From the NCBI RefSeq assembly GCF_900091455.1, contig NZ_LT607412.1:2232001-2296000 (forward strand): 64,000 nucleotides of DNA, given 5' to 3'. Of the stretch, positions 50,236 through 57,892 are shown piece by piece. Numbering within the stretch: the first letter of the stretch is position 1; the number at the start of each line of letters is the position of its first letter. Both the position numbers and the translations under genes were made by a program. The DNA is from Micromonospora coriariae. GTDB taxonomy: Bacteria; Actinomycetota; Actinomycetes; Mycobacteriales; Micromonosporaceae. The notes under the pieces are model-generated. The model was not told the origin of the DNA. It made no database searches and saw only the letters and a program-made list of their open reading frames with translations.

Positions 50236-50913
50236 CTAGCTTTCACGGGACTCGGCGTCGACTTCGTCGCACAAAGCGAGTAGTTCCACCCCCAGGTTTG
50301 TTGTCTGCCACTCCAGCAGGCTCAGGATTGTCTTCTGGTCTAGAGTTTCAGGCACACCTGACGGTGACTTATTCACCAAACCCATCGATTGCAGCCGAAC
50401 CAAGGCAGCGAGAACAACGGACCATTCAGCAGCGGCGCTCTCAGCAATTTCTGGGACCTGCGCCCCCCTCTTTACGAGTGCGGTGTTGCTCTTAGGCCTG
50501 TTCACGACGTTACTTATTTCTTCAAGGATCTTCAAGATCCTTAGGTGTACAGGCTCAAGCTGCGTCGTGAGACTGATCATGAACGAGACAGTTTCGATCC
50601 GAGCGTCGTCTTTGAATGCGGCTGCTACGAGTCGGGCAAGCGCCCCCCTAAGATGCGGATCACCGGTAGCGATTGACTTCTCGCCAGCCGCTGTAAACGC
50701 GTCCGCAAATAGTTCGTTCTCGCTGGACCAGCTGAGCATTTCTCCGGGCTCAACCCCCGCGTGGCGCGCACTGTCCTCGATGAATCGCCGCCCACGATCC
50801 TGGCGGCGATGTGTGTAGCCAACCTTCAGTGCAGGTGCGATAGGAGCAAGCCAGTCAGGGGTGGATAGTTCGATTGAAAACTCGTGTTCTTTATTGCTTT
50901 CGGGTTCAATCAT
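50236..50913 (-). CDS. Hypothetical protein convergent with the restriction-modification gene
   Basis: The 225-aa product is soluble and mostly helical. It begins MIEPESNKEHEFSIELSTPDW and has ALKVGYTHRRQDRGRRFIEDSARHAG, DPHLRGALARLVAAAFKDDARIETVSFMI, and a C-terminal half resembling a small helical regulatory domain (LEPVHLRILKILEEISNVVN, VVLAALVRLQSMGLV). The last part looks like a winged-helix-type segment, as in proteins that judge cell state. I recognise no family. GGAG 9 nt before the ATG at 50913 supports that start. Codon use is lower GC than the core, like the adjacent R-M gene. Confidence 0.6.
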   Translation of the reverse strand: MIEPESNKEHEFSIELSTPDWLAPIAPALKVGYTHRRQDRGRRFIEDSARHAGVEPGEMLSWSSENELFADAFTAAGEKSIATGDPHLRGALARLVAAAFKDDARIETVSFMISLTTQLEPVHLRILKILEEISNVVNRPKSNTALVKRGAQVPEIAESAAAEWSVVLAALVRLQSMGLVNKSPSGVPETLDQKTILSLLEWQTTNLGVELLALCDEVDAESRES

Positions 50914-51078
50914 TGGAGCGGCTCCTGTCACGTCGTCAGAACCAAAGTGTAGGAAACGCCAGCGAACCGGGATGGCCCACACGCGCCGGGGTGGCGAGCG
51001 CTTCCTGTGCGCTGTTGACTGCCACGCACCGTCGGGTAGCGATGTCAAGTGGACGTTGACACTGCCCCACGCAACGAG

Positions 51079-51483
51079 GCTGTGGTGGGGATGCGGCGCG
51101 TGCTATCCGGGCAGGCCCCCGCCTGCCGGCAACGCCGGCCCGAGGGGTCGCAGAGGCTCCGGGGTCAAGGGCGGCCCGCAGGGCCGTCGCGCAGCGATGC
51201 GAAGCACCCTTGAGGTCGGAGGGGCGGCCCCGCATCCTCCGCGCCGCATCCCCACCACAGCCGGCGGTGACTCGCCCCACGGCGCGGCGGTGCGACGGCC
51301 GCCGCGCCTCGGCCGGCTGCCGGCCCACAAGCCGCAACCACTCTCGGCGCTACCGTCTGCGGCGGCCCCGGGCTTCCCGCTCTCCGCGCCAGCCGCCGGG
51401 CGTGTTGTGTGGCCGGCGTGGAGCGACAGCGGAGCGTCGGACGCGCGCCCAGGCGGCGGCGCGTGCGGCCCGTTACGGGCCGC
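51079..51483. other. Highly structured non-coding region with nested inverted repeats
   Basis: A perfect 22-bp inverted repeat (51079-51100 and 51240-51261, arms GCTGTGGTGGGGATGCGGCG plus CG) encloses 139 nt with smaller hairpins such as GCAGGC-cccc-GCCTGC (51111-51126). To its right are GGCGCGGCGG/CCGCCGCGCC (51281-51290/51299-51308) and GCGGCCCG-tta-CGGGCCGC (51465-51483). No gene fits. It could be a structured RNA, a replication or transfer locus of the AICE, or merged mobile-element ends. Confidence 0.6.
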
Positions 51484-51514
51484 CTTGAAGACGTACAGAA
51501 AGTTTGAACCACTT

Positions 51515-51530
51515 CGCCGGCGGCCGGCCG
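51515..51530. repeat. 16-bp direct repeat, left copy (target-site duplication candidate)
   Basis: CGCCGGCGGCCGGCCG directly abuts the TGTC left end of the small transposon. The identical string at 52278-52293 abuts its right end (ACA). Confidence 0.75.
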
Positions 51531-52277
51531 TGTCGTGTCACGGCTGATGCTTGACATTCGCGTCCCACCAGATGCTTGACATGATCCTCAGGACGATCCC
51601 GGAGGCCCCTTACGGTCCACGACAGGGCCGGCTCATCGCAGCACGAGCGGGGCGCTGATCAAGCGGTGCTGACGACCAAGACGACACTGCGCTGGCTCAG
51701 AGCCGAACCCATTCTCCGAGTCGTTCGGCTGGAGCACCTTCGATGAAGGCCGTGATCGCCGCCCTTGCCCTCGCCACGCTCATGACGAAGTCACCCGAGA
51801 AGGTGCGGTCGCCGTCGAGCACCGGCACGTCGATGTTTCTCGTCGCGGGCAGCCCTCCATCCCCACGGAGTAGGCGGCAGTCGTCTGGCGACTCAAACAG
51901 GTGCATGACCCCGTAGTTCCCTCTGAACGAGAACGTTAAGAGGGGGTAGTCCACCTCGACGCGGCGCACCTCCGTGTATCCCTCCCCGGCGAGCAGAAGG
52001 TGCTGGAGCCGGGACATGAACCCGTCGGCGTCAGACCGGGTCTCCGTGGCGGCCAGGTCGCCACTCTCGGGATCGATCGCGGTCCAGGCCACGTCCATGT
52101 GTGTCTCCAGGCGGGTCAGCAGTCGCACGTGGTGTCGCACACGAGCGGATGGGTGCGTAAGCCCACCGCCACCACCGCTCGATGGTCACTGAAGGTACTC
52201 AGGATGATCGAGTAATCAAGGCGGACTGTCGTGCATGTGCTGGGACGGATTCGTCAAGCATGTGCTGGGACTAGACA
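51531..52277. mobile_element. 747-bp non-autonomous transposon carrying an Imm1 gene
   Basis: Each end has two tandem 19-mers of the GTCCCAgcAcATGCTTGAC type with a 25-bp period: 51537-51555 and 51562-51580 on the left, and inverted at 52253-52271 and 52228-52246 on the right. The outer ends are TGTC on the left and GACA on the right, and a 16-bp direct repeat abuts both. The inner 19-mers pair 17/19 between left 51562-51580 and right 52253-52271. The ends resemble those I associate with IS481-like elements, but there is no transposase; the only gene inside is Imm1. Confidence 0.72.
51697..52098 (-). CDS. Imm1-family immunity protein
   Basis: The 133-aa product begins MDVAWTAIDPESGDLAATET and has the middle strands VEVDYPLLTFSFRGNYGVMHLFES. 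It ends FSGDFVMSVARARAAITAFIEGAPAERLGEWVRL, the typical Imm1 C-terminus in which Ala-Arg-x-Ala is followed by a Trp-x-x-Leu end. Imm1 proteins neutralise toxins deployed by polymorphic toxin systems. No toxin gene is nearby, so this is an orphan immunity gene. GGAG lies 6 nt before the ATG at 52098. It is the sole gene inside the 747-bp transposon-like element. Confidence 0.75.
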   Translation of the reverse strand: MDVAWTAIDPESGDLAATETRSDADGFMSRLQHLLLAGEGYTEVRRVEVDYPLLTFSFRGNYGVMHLFESPDDCRLLRGDGGLPATRNIDVPVLDGDRTFSGDFVMSVARARAAITAFIEGAPAERLGEWVRL

Positions 52278-52293
52278 CGCCGGCGGCCGGCCG
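52278..52293. repeat. 16-bp direct repeat, right copy (target-site duplication candidate)
   Basis: CGCCGGCGGCCGGCCG starts immediately after the right terminal ACA of the transposon and is identical to 51515-51530. It lies 10 bp before the stop of the Nudix gene, so insertion spared that gene. Confidence 0.75.
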
Positions 52294-52302
52294 CCCGCTT
52301 GG

Positions 52303-52863
52303 CTACTGGGACCGGCCGAACTCGGCGTAGTGCGGATGGTCATCGTCGAGTGCGTCGAGCGCAGCTTGCACCCTGCGTGCCATGGACGGCCGGAGAAGCG
52401 GCACCGCGTCGTCGTAGGCCAGGAACCGTAGACCTTTGAGTTCGTCGTCGGTCGGCTTGAGGGCAACGGCCTGGTCCTCGTCGAGCTGCCCGCCGTCAAA
52501 GATGAACATGATGCCGTCGGGCCAGACGCCGTGAGCCGGAATCCAGTCGACCACCAGCAGCCGTCTGACAGGCAGATCGAGACCGATCTCCTCGCGGATT
52601 TCCCGGCGACACGCGGCCAGCGGTGATTCACCGGCGTCGGCCACGCCTCCCGGGATGTCGAGGAACGGCTTGTAACCCGGCACGACGAACAGCACCCTGC
52701 CAGCGGGATCACGGATCAGGGCGCCGCCGGCCACCCGCTTGCGGGGCAGCCGCCCAGCAATGCCTGGGTTGAACTCGCGTTCCGGCTCGCCCTCAGCGAG
52801 GAGATCCTCGGCCAACGTCACGGCCTTACCGTACTGAACTCCCAGCAGGGTCACCTCATGCAC
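52303..52863 (-). CDS. Nudix hydrolase, AICE immunity (Pif-like) candidate
   Basis: The 186-aa protein has a complete Nudix box at residues 73-95 (GVADAGE, then REIREEIGL), with all catalytic Glu. Its N-terminal strands include VAGGALIRDPAGRVLFVVPGY. The Nudix fold hydrolyses nucleoside diphosphates linked to another moiety. In pSAM2 the Nudix-motif protein Pif blocks redundant transfer between donors, and this gene has the same element context. The ATG is 1 bp downstream of the XRE gene's stop, so the two are coupled. It may be Pif-like, but that is inferred from context. Confidence 0.8.
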   Translation of the reverse strand: MHEVTLLGVQYGKAVTLAEDLLAEGEPEREFNPGIAGRLPRKRVAGGALIRDPAGRVLFVVPGYKPFLDIPGGVADAGESPLAACRREIREEIGLDLPVRRLLVVDWIPAHGVWPDGIMFIFDGGQLDEDQAVALKPTDDELKGLRFLAYDDAVPLLRPSMARRVQAALDALDDDHPHYAEFGRSQ

Positions 52864-52864
52864 C

Positions 52865-54196
52865 TCAGCTGGCCAGGAGCAGATCAGCGCGCCGCTGAAA
52901 GTCCCTGACGGCGACGTGCCGCTCGTGCGGTGCGAGCTGCTTCCGAAGCTGTGTCAGATGCTCTCGGGATCGATGAGACGTCAGTCCGGTGGCCGATTCC
53001 ACTGCCGTCGTGGCGAAGGCTGTTGACTGCTCGATGTCCCCGTCAAGGAGTGCCACCCGAGCCAGCTGGACGGCACCGTAAACGCGGCGGCGGGCTTGGT
53101 CCCTCGTGTTGTCCCAGACCAGTTGCAGCATGGGCCGCGCTTCCTTAGCCTTGCCGAGCTCGACCCAGCACGTGCCCGCGTGGCTGGCGAACAGCACATC
53201 GCCCCAGTGCCTGCTCCACTCCGGGCCTTCTTCTGGGACGACCTGGTTGAAGCTCTGCTCTGCGCGAAGCAGCGCCGCGGTGCAGCCCGCTTCGTCGCCT
53301 TGGGCGGCAAAGGCTCGTGCTTCGAAAATGCATGCTTCGGTAACTGCGACCGGCGTGCCGGCCCGGGTGCTTGTGTCCCGGGCTACCTGGGCGAGTCGGA
53401 GTGCCTGGTCGGGTCGGCGAAGGTACAGGGCCTGGTCAGCCATGCTGGTCAGGACGTAGGCAGCATAAGCCTGGTCGCCGGCGGCCTCCGCAAAACGTAG
53501 CGCCTGAATGAAATATCGCTGCGCCAAAGAGTGCCGTGACGTGTCGTAGGCCATCCATCCGATCAGCTCACAAAGCACTGCGGTCGCGCTGAAAAGTTCC
53601 CGCTCAATAGCTGACGGCTTCGTCGCATGAACCTTCGGAATGACGCGGTCTCGCAGATATCGCACTGCCATCATTCGGCAGTGCTCGCCACCAAATTTCC
53701 GGTCAAGCCCGTCAAACGTGCTAGTCATCGCTCGGACTTCGTCTACATCTTGTGGAGAGACTGCACCGCCGCGCGTCGGGAGGTCTGTCACAGAAGCGCC
53801 AAAGAGCCAGTCGAGGCATGCTGCGTTGAGCGCGTCCGGCATGTATTTGCCGAGGGTCACGGCGGTGTGTTTCATGTCGTCGAACCGCGTCAAATCGCCG
53901 AGGGTTGACGCGGCCTGACTTAGCGAGGCGCTGTAGGTGAGGCCGATGTCAGAGCGGACTCGGTCCGTTCCGCCGCTGAGCCCTAGCTCGGCAGCGTCCT
54001 GCGCGTATGCCTCGCACAGCAGTGAACGGTACGGGTCAGACGCGTCTCGTTCGCCGCTTTCCCATGCCGAGATCATGCGTAGCAGGCTGGCCCGTGTCGC
54101 CAGTGCATGCCGTCCCTGCGCCAGCCGCTCCAGTTCGTGGGCCAGCCGCGCTTTCGACCAACCCTTGTCTTGTCGCGCTTGCCGTAGCGGCGTCAT
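52865..54196 (-). CDS. XRE-family HTH regulator with TPR-like repeats (AICE regulator)
   Basis: The 443-aa protein has an N-terminal HTH of the XRE type (MTPLRQARQDKGWSKARLAHELERLAQG and MISAWESGERDASDPYRSLL). A long helical repeat region follows with TPR-like units (FIQALRFAEAAGDQAYAAYVLTSMADQALYL, ACIFEARAFAAQGDEAGCTAALLRAE, MLQLVWDNTRDQARR). Such proteins pair with Nudix genes in AICEs and probably repress element functions in response to a signal. The ATG at 54196 begins the HTH; GGGGAT is upstream. It is divergent from the SCO3933-type gene, with the operator presumably in the 220-bp gap. Confidence 0.82.
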   Translation of the reverse strand: MTPLRQARQDKGWSKARLAHELERLAQGRHALATRASLLRMISAWESGERDASDPYRSLLCEAYAQDAAELGLSGGTDRVRSDIGLTYSASLSQAASTLGDLTRFDDMKHTAVTLGKYMPDALNAACLDWLFGASVTDLPTRGGAVSPQDVDEVRAMTSTFDGLDRKFGGEHCRMMAVRYLRDRVIPKVHATKPSAIERELFSATAVLCELIGWMAYDTSRHSLAQRYFIQALRFAEAAGDQAYAAYVLTSMADQALYLRRPDQALRLAQVARDTSTRAGTPVAVTEACIFEARAFAAQGDEAGCTAALLRAEQSFNQVVPEEGPEWSRHWGDVLFASHAGTCWVELGKAKEARPMLQLVWDNTRDQARRRVYGAVQLARVALLDGDIEQSTAFATTAVESATGLTSHRSREHLTQLRKQLAPHERHVAVRDFQRRADLLLAS

Positions 54197-54416
54197 GAAC
54201 CATCCCCGATCGATGCGCAGACACAATTCGCCCGATCCACCATGCCCTATTTATTGCGCCGAATGCAAGAGGTGCGTCATCCCTAGTCACTACCAGCCAT
54301 CCCTCGCCGTGTGCGCCCTGTCTCGCCACCTGCTCGGTCAGCCCGGCATGCGTTTTTCTTGATGCACGGGTGAGAGACACCCCGGGGCACCCAAGCCCTC
54401 TGCCAAAGGAGCAGAC
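54197..54416. promoter_or_regulatory. Divergent promoter region of the AICE (XRE-Nudix versus transfer genes)
   Basis: The 220-bp gap separates the XRE-Nudix operon from the transfer and replication genes. It is AT-richer than its surroundings near 54244-54260 (CCTATTTATTGCGCC). AAAGGAG precedes the ATG at 54417. It is the likely site of element control; no clear palindrome was found. Confidence 0.45.
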
Positions 54417-54737
54417 ATGAAGCTGTACGTGGACACCCAGAGCAAGCAGGTCCAGGTGACGAAGGACCCGGAGCCGAAGAACGACCAGAACGGCAATCAG
54501 CGGTCGGAGAAGAACACTGGCCGGCTCATGTGGTCGACCCAGGTCTTCGTTCTCGACGAGACTGGCGGCGAGATCATCACCATCACCACGGCGGGTGAGA
54601 AGCCGGGCGTGACGGTGGGACAGCTCGTCGCTGTCGAGCAGTTGGAGGCCATCCCGTGGGCGACCAACGGGCGCAACGGCGTCGCGTTCCGTGCGATCTC
54701 GCTGAAGCCGAAGGCTGGTAACTCGGCGACCAAGTAG
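54417..54737 (+). CDS. SCO3933-family / Pra-like element regulatory protein
   Basis: The 106-aa product has a disordered charged N-terminus (VTKDPEPKNDQNGNQRSEKN), then a beta-rich domain: LMWSTQVFVLDETGGEIITITTAGEKPGVTVGQLV and AIPWATNGRNGVAFRAISLKP. The WxxxGRxGVAFRA ending is the signature I associate with SCO3933-type regulatory proteins, which precede the transfer ATPase in AICEs and include the Pra activator of replication and excision in pSAM2. AAAGGAG 5 nt before the ATG supports the start. It is the first gene of the transfer operon. Confidence 0.72.
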   Translation: MKLYVDTQSKQVQVTKDPEPKNDQNGNQRSEKNTGRLMWSTQVFVLDETGGEIITITTAGEKPGVTVGQLVAVEQLEAIPWATNGRNGVAFRAISLKPKAGNSATK

Positions 54738-54981
54738 GCCCTTCGATCACCGTGCTGTGTCTGCCACTGGTGTCCGTGGCAACCCCAAGCGGCCTGAGGT
54801 CCGCTGACCCACCAACTGAAGAAGCAGTCCGAGGGCGGCTCTGGCGTCCAACGTTCTCGGCCTGGTGACCACGATCGGTGGTCACATCCCGCAAGAGCTG
54901 GCGCGGGGTCGGTACTGGCGTCCAAACCTGCCGACCCCGTGCCCTCCACTCATCCACCCCTTGTGCAAGGGAGGACTCGTC
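54738..54981. other. Intergenic stretch in the transfer region
   Basis: No gene is seen in this 244-bp gap. GGTGACCACGATCGGTGGTCAC (about 54865-54886) is an imperfect palindrome and a candidate regulatory or transfer-locus (clt-like) site. It ends with GGGAGG 8 nt before the GTG at 54982. Confidence 0.4.
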
Positions 54982-55905
54982 GTGTCCAAGTCTAGCCCCC
55001 GCCGCCCCTTCGGGCGGAACACCGGAACAGTGACGGTCATCGAGGCCAAGATCCACCGTTCCTCGGCCCGCAACGCCCGGTTGGCGTTCATCCTCACGGC
55101 GGTCATCGTCGGCCTGCTCTCGGCCGTGGTGGCCGCTTCCTACATCCACCCGATCCTCGCCGTGTTCGTCGGCGCGCTCATCGGCGTACCGACCGGCGGC
55201 CTCGTCTGGGTGCTGGTGCGGATCTGGCCGGTGCTGCGGCTGCTGTGGTGGTGGACCCCCGAGATCGGGCTCACCACGCTCCTCGGCTCCGGCTGGGTGC
55301 AGCTGGCCAACCACACCCCAACCTTGGTGACCCTGCTCGTGGTCGCCCTGGTCGTCGGCGTTCCCGCCGCCATCCCCGCCAGCCGCCGCCAGGTCATCGC
55401 CTGGACCTGGTGCCTCGTGGTGCGGCATCGGCTGCGCGTGTGCTTCGCGCAGTTCATCATCGCCAACCAGTCCGGTTCGCTGCCGCTGATCCTCTGGGCT
55501 CGTCCCACCCCGGTCGGTGAGCGGGTCTGGGTCTACCTGCGACCCGGCCTCTCGATGGCCGACCTGGAAGGTCGCCTGGACCGCATCGCGGTCGCCTGCC
55601 ACGCCGCCACCGCCCTGATCGAGCGCGCCTCGGACGGCAACGCCGCCTACCTGCGGTTCGACATCAAACGCCGCGAAGTCCTCACCGCCCAGGTGAACTC
55701 TCCGCTGGTCGACGTCATCCACCCGGACACCCCCACCGCCGACCGGCCCATGCCGGTCATCCCCACGGCGCTGGACCTGCCCGACGTCGACGCACCCACC
55801 ATCACCCTGCCGGCCCAGACCAAGAAGCCGGCCACCACCGCCAACGGCAGCAAGCCCGCGGCTTCCTCGGCACCTGACGCCGAGGACGTTTCCGACTGGA
55901 TCTGA
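54982..55905 (+). CDS. Membrane partner of the FtsK-type transfer ATPase
   Basis: The 307-aa product has paired N-terminal helices (LAFILTAVIVGLLSAVVAASYIH and ILAVFVGALIGVPTGGLVWVLV), two more (WWWTPEIGLTTLLGSGW and TLVTLLVVALVVGVPAAIPA), then a cytoplasmic domain (WARPTPVGERVWVYLRPGLSMADLEGRLDRIAVACHAATALIERAS). This matches the region that precedes the motor in FtsK/TraSA-type DNA translocases, here as a separate protein. The GTG at 54982 follows GGGAGG by 8 nt, which excludes an earlier start. It probably docks the ATPase encoded next at the membrane for DNA transfer. Confidence 0.72.
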   Translation: MSKSSPRRPFGRNTGTVTVIEAKIHRSSARNARLAFILTAVIVGLLSAVVAASYIHPILAVFVGALIGVPTGGLVWVLVRIWPVLRLLWWWTPEIGLTTLLGSGWVQLANHTPTLVTLLVVALVVGVPAAIPASRRQVIAWTWCLVVRHRLRVCFAQFIIANQSGSLPLILWARPTPVGERVWVYLRPGLSMADLEGRLDRIAVACHAATALIERASDGNAAYLRFDIKRREVLTAQVNSPLVDVIHPDTPTADRPMPVIPTALDLPDVDAPTITLPAQTKKPATTANGSKPAASSAPDAEDVSDWI

Positions 55906-55990
55906 CCCACCCCAACGCCTGGACGCGGGGAGCCATAGCGGCTCGTTCGTGTGGCTCTCCGCGCCCACCCATCGCCCAAGGAGGGCACTC

Positions 55991-56860
55991 ATGACCACCA
56001 CGGCACCCGCCCCGACGTCGGGGGTTCCGGTGGGGCCTGGCCTGTCGATGTTCGACCCCATCTTCGTCGGCATCGACGAATTCGGTCAGCCCGTCTACAT
56101 CACCCTCGCCTACCGCAACCTGCTCGCCGGCGGCGAACCCGGCGGAGGCAAATCCGGCCTCCTGAACTGCATCGCCGCCCACGCCGCCCTCGCCGTCGAC
56201 TCCCGCCTGGTCCTGCTCGACGGCAAGCTCGTCGAACTCGGCCAGTGGGAAGACTGCGCTGACGCGTTCATCGGCCCCGACATCACCGCCGCGCTGACCG
56301 TCCTGCGACGGCTCCAACAGGTGATGAACAACCGCTACGCCTGGCTCCGCGCCCATGGGCGCCGCAAGCTCACCGCCGCCGACGGCCTGTCCGTCATCAC
56401 CGTCCTGGTCGACGAGATCGCGTTCTTCTCCGCCACCGTCGGCAGCAAGCAGGAACAAGAAGAGTTCGTCGCGCTCCTGCGGGACCTGGTCGCCCGGGGC
56501 CGCGCCGCCGGCATCCCAGTGGTGGCCGCGACCCAGCGGCCGTCCTTCGACATCATCCCGACCTCGCTGCGGGATCTGTTCGGCTACCGGGCCGCGTTCC
56601 GGTGCACCACCCCGAACAGCTCCAACATCGTCCTTGGTCACGGCTGGGCCGAGCAGGGCTACTCCGCTACCGACATCTCGCCCAGCAACCAGGGCGCGGC
56701 CTACCTCATCGCTGAAGGCGGCGTGCCCCGCCGCATCAAGGTCGCCTACCTGTCGGATGCCCAGATCTCGGGCATCGCCGACTACGCCGCCTGGATTCGC
56801 CGGCCCACCGGCTTATCCGTCCCGGCTGGCACCGCCACCGAGTGGGAGGCCGTGGCATGA
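55991..56860 (+). CDS. FtsK/SpoIIIE-type DNA translocase, AICE transfer protein
   Basis: The 289-aa protein is a motor domain with Walker A in LLAGGEPGGGKSGLLNCIAAH (near residue 50), Walker B in VITVLVDEIAFFSAT (near 140) and GIPVVAATQRPSFDIIPTSLRDLF, typical of the FtsK superfamily. It is the size of pSAM2 TraSA (about 306 aa) and lacks membrane helices, which lie in the previous gene. Such proteins move double-stranded DNA between mycelia in Streptomyces-type conjugation. AAGGAGG is 7 nt before the ATG at 55991. Its stop overlaps the next small gene. Confidence 0.88.
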   Translation: MTTTAPAPTSGVPVGPGLSMFDPIFVGIDEFGQPVYITLAYRNLLAGGEPGGGKSGLLNCIAAHAALAVDSRLVLLDGKLVELGQWEDCADAFIGPDITAALTVLRRLQQVMNNRYAWLRAHGRRKLTAADGLSVITVLVDEIAFFSATVGSKQEQEEFVALLRDLVARGRAAGIPVVAATQRPSFDIIPTSLRDLFGYRAAFRCTTPNSSNIVLGHGWAEQGYSATDISPSNQGAAYLIAEGGVPRRIKVAYLSDAQISGIADYAAWIRRPTGLSVPAGTATEWEAVA

Positions 56861-57066
56861 CCACCCGCGAACGCACCTACGCCAAGGCCAACAACCAACG
56901 GGCGGCGCAGTTCGTCGAGCTGTGGATCGTCGCCCAGCCGCACGAGATCGCGGCCATGGTCCAGGTCGCCTCGGCCAGCGGCCGACTCGTCTACCTGTCC
57001 CCGCCGACCTCGATGGGCGGCGACGACACCCGCCACCGCCGCTACCTGCGGCTACGCACCACCTGA
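56857..57066 (+). CDS. Small AICE protein of unknown function
   Basis: The 69-aa product reads MTTRERTYAKANNQRAAQFVELWIVAQPHEIAAMVQVASASG, then RLVYLSPPTSMGGDDTRHRRYLRLR. The ATG overlaps the transfer ATPase stop (ATGA). It is basic and helical with no membrane segment, and I recognise no family. Its place in the coupled transfer block suggests a role in transfer or spread. Confidence 0.6.
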   Translation: MTTRERTYAKANNQRAAQFVELWIVAQPHEIAAMVQVASASGRLVYLSPPTSMGGDDTRHRRYLRLRTT

Positions 57067-57152
57067 AACGGCCGACAGGACCGGAATCGCCTCGCAAGCT
57101 CGCCGGTCCTGCCGACCTCCACCAACAGCCCTACCGAAAGGACGTGGCTGCC

Positions 57153-57593
57153 ATGAAGGCTACCCAAAACCCACCCACCACCGTTCAGGTCACACCCGCT
57201 GACCTGCTGCGGATGGCCGCCCTCTACCTGCGCCGACACGGCTGGCACCAGGGCACCTACTACGCCAACACCACCGACAACCCGACCCCGCCGGCCTGCG
57301 CCGCCGGGGCCATCGGCATCGCCTGCGCCGGATACCGCGTCGAGCGCTTCTCCCAGCTCGACCCCGACGCCCTCGCCGACTACCTCGCCGCCCTCGGCGT
57401 GTTCGTCGACTACCTCGACACCACCGCCCCCGTGTTCTTCATCGACGAAGACGGCTACCTGCTCGACGAGCACACCTCGCCCTACTCGTGGAACGACGAC
57501 CCGGCCCGCACCGCCGAGCAGGTCATCACCGCCCTCACGGCGGCTGCCGCCGAGTGGGACTCCCTCCGCAACGCCGGAGGTGAGAACGCATGA
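57153..57593 (+). CDS. DUF6197-like AICE protein
   Basis: The 146-aa product has VTPADLLRMAALYLRRHGWHQGTYY, a Cys/Ala segment TPPACAAGAIGIACAGY, and EQVITALTAAAAEWDSLRNAG at the end. I associate this combination (HGWHQGxYY, then CAxGAI) with DUF6197, a family of unknown function common in actinomycete elements. Its stop overlaps the next gene by 4 bp (ATGA). The ATG at 57153 lies 12 nt beyond AAAGGA, so the ribosome site is loose. Confidence 0.65.
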   Translation: MKATQNPPTTVQVTPADLLRMAALYLRRHGWHQGTYYANTTDNPTPPACAAGAIGIACAGYRVERFSQLDPDALADYLAALGVFVDYLDTTAPVFFIDEDGYLLDEHTSPYSWNDDPARTAEQVITALTAAAAEWDSLRNAGGENA

Positions 57594-57892
57594 GCACCGT
57601 CAAGAAGACCTTGACGCCGTTCGGGCAACAACTGAAGCACCGGACTGTCGTGGAGAACGACGAGTTCGCCGGCTTCGCGCGCCGCATCATCCGCGCCCAC
57701 GGCCGTCGCGTCGCCACCGGCGACGTCGAAGCCCTACGCGACCTCGTCGCCCTGTCATCGGTCATTGACGACGCGATCGGTGAGGCCGTGATCGGCCTGC
57801 GGGCCTTCGGCTACTCCTGGGCCGAAATCGGCTCCCGCCTCGGCATCTCCCGCCAAGCCGCGCAGCAGCGCTGGGGCGGTGAGAAGCCATGA
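57590..57892 (+). CDS. Small HTH protein in the AICE
   Basis: The 100-aa product ends with an HTH motif (YSWAEIGSRLGISRQAAQQRWGG) of the sigma-factor region 4-like or MarR-like type seen in small actinobacterial DNA-binding proteins. The front half is a helical, basic stretch (RIIRAHGRRVATGDVEALRDLVAL). It overlaps both neighbours by 4 bp. It probably regulates replication or spread genes. Confidence 0.68.
   Translation: MSTVKKTLTPFGQQLKHRTVVENDEFAGFARRIIRAHGRRVATGDVEALRDLVALSSVIDDAIGEAVIGLRAFGYSWAEIGSRLGISRQAAQQRWGGEKP

Noticed and set aside
51079..51483. Retron-type msr-msd RNA
   Set aside because: The flanking inverted repeat is suggestive, but no reverse transcriptase gene is present in the window.
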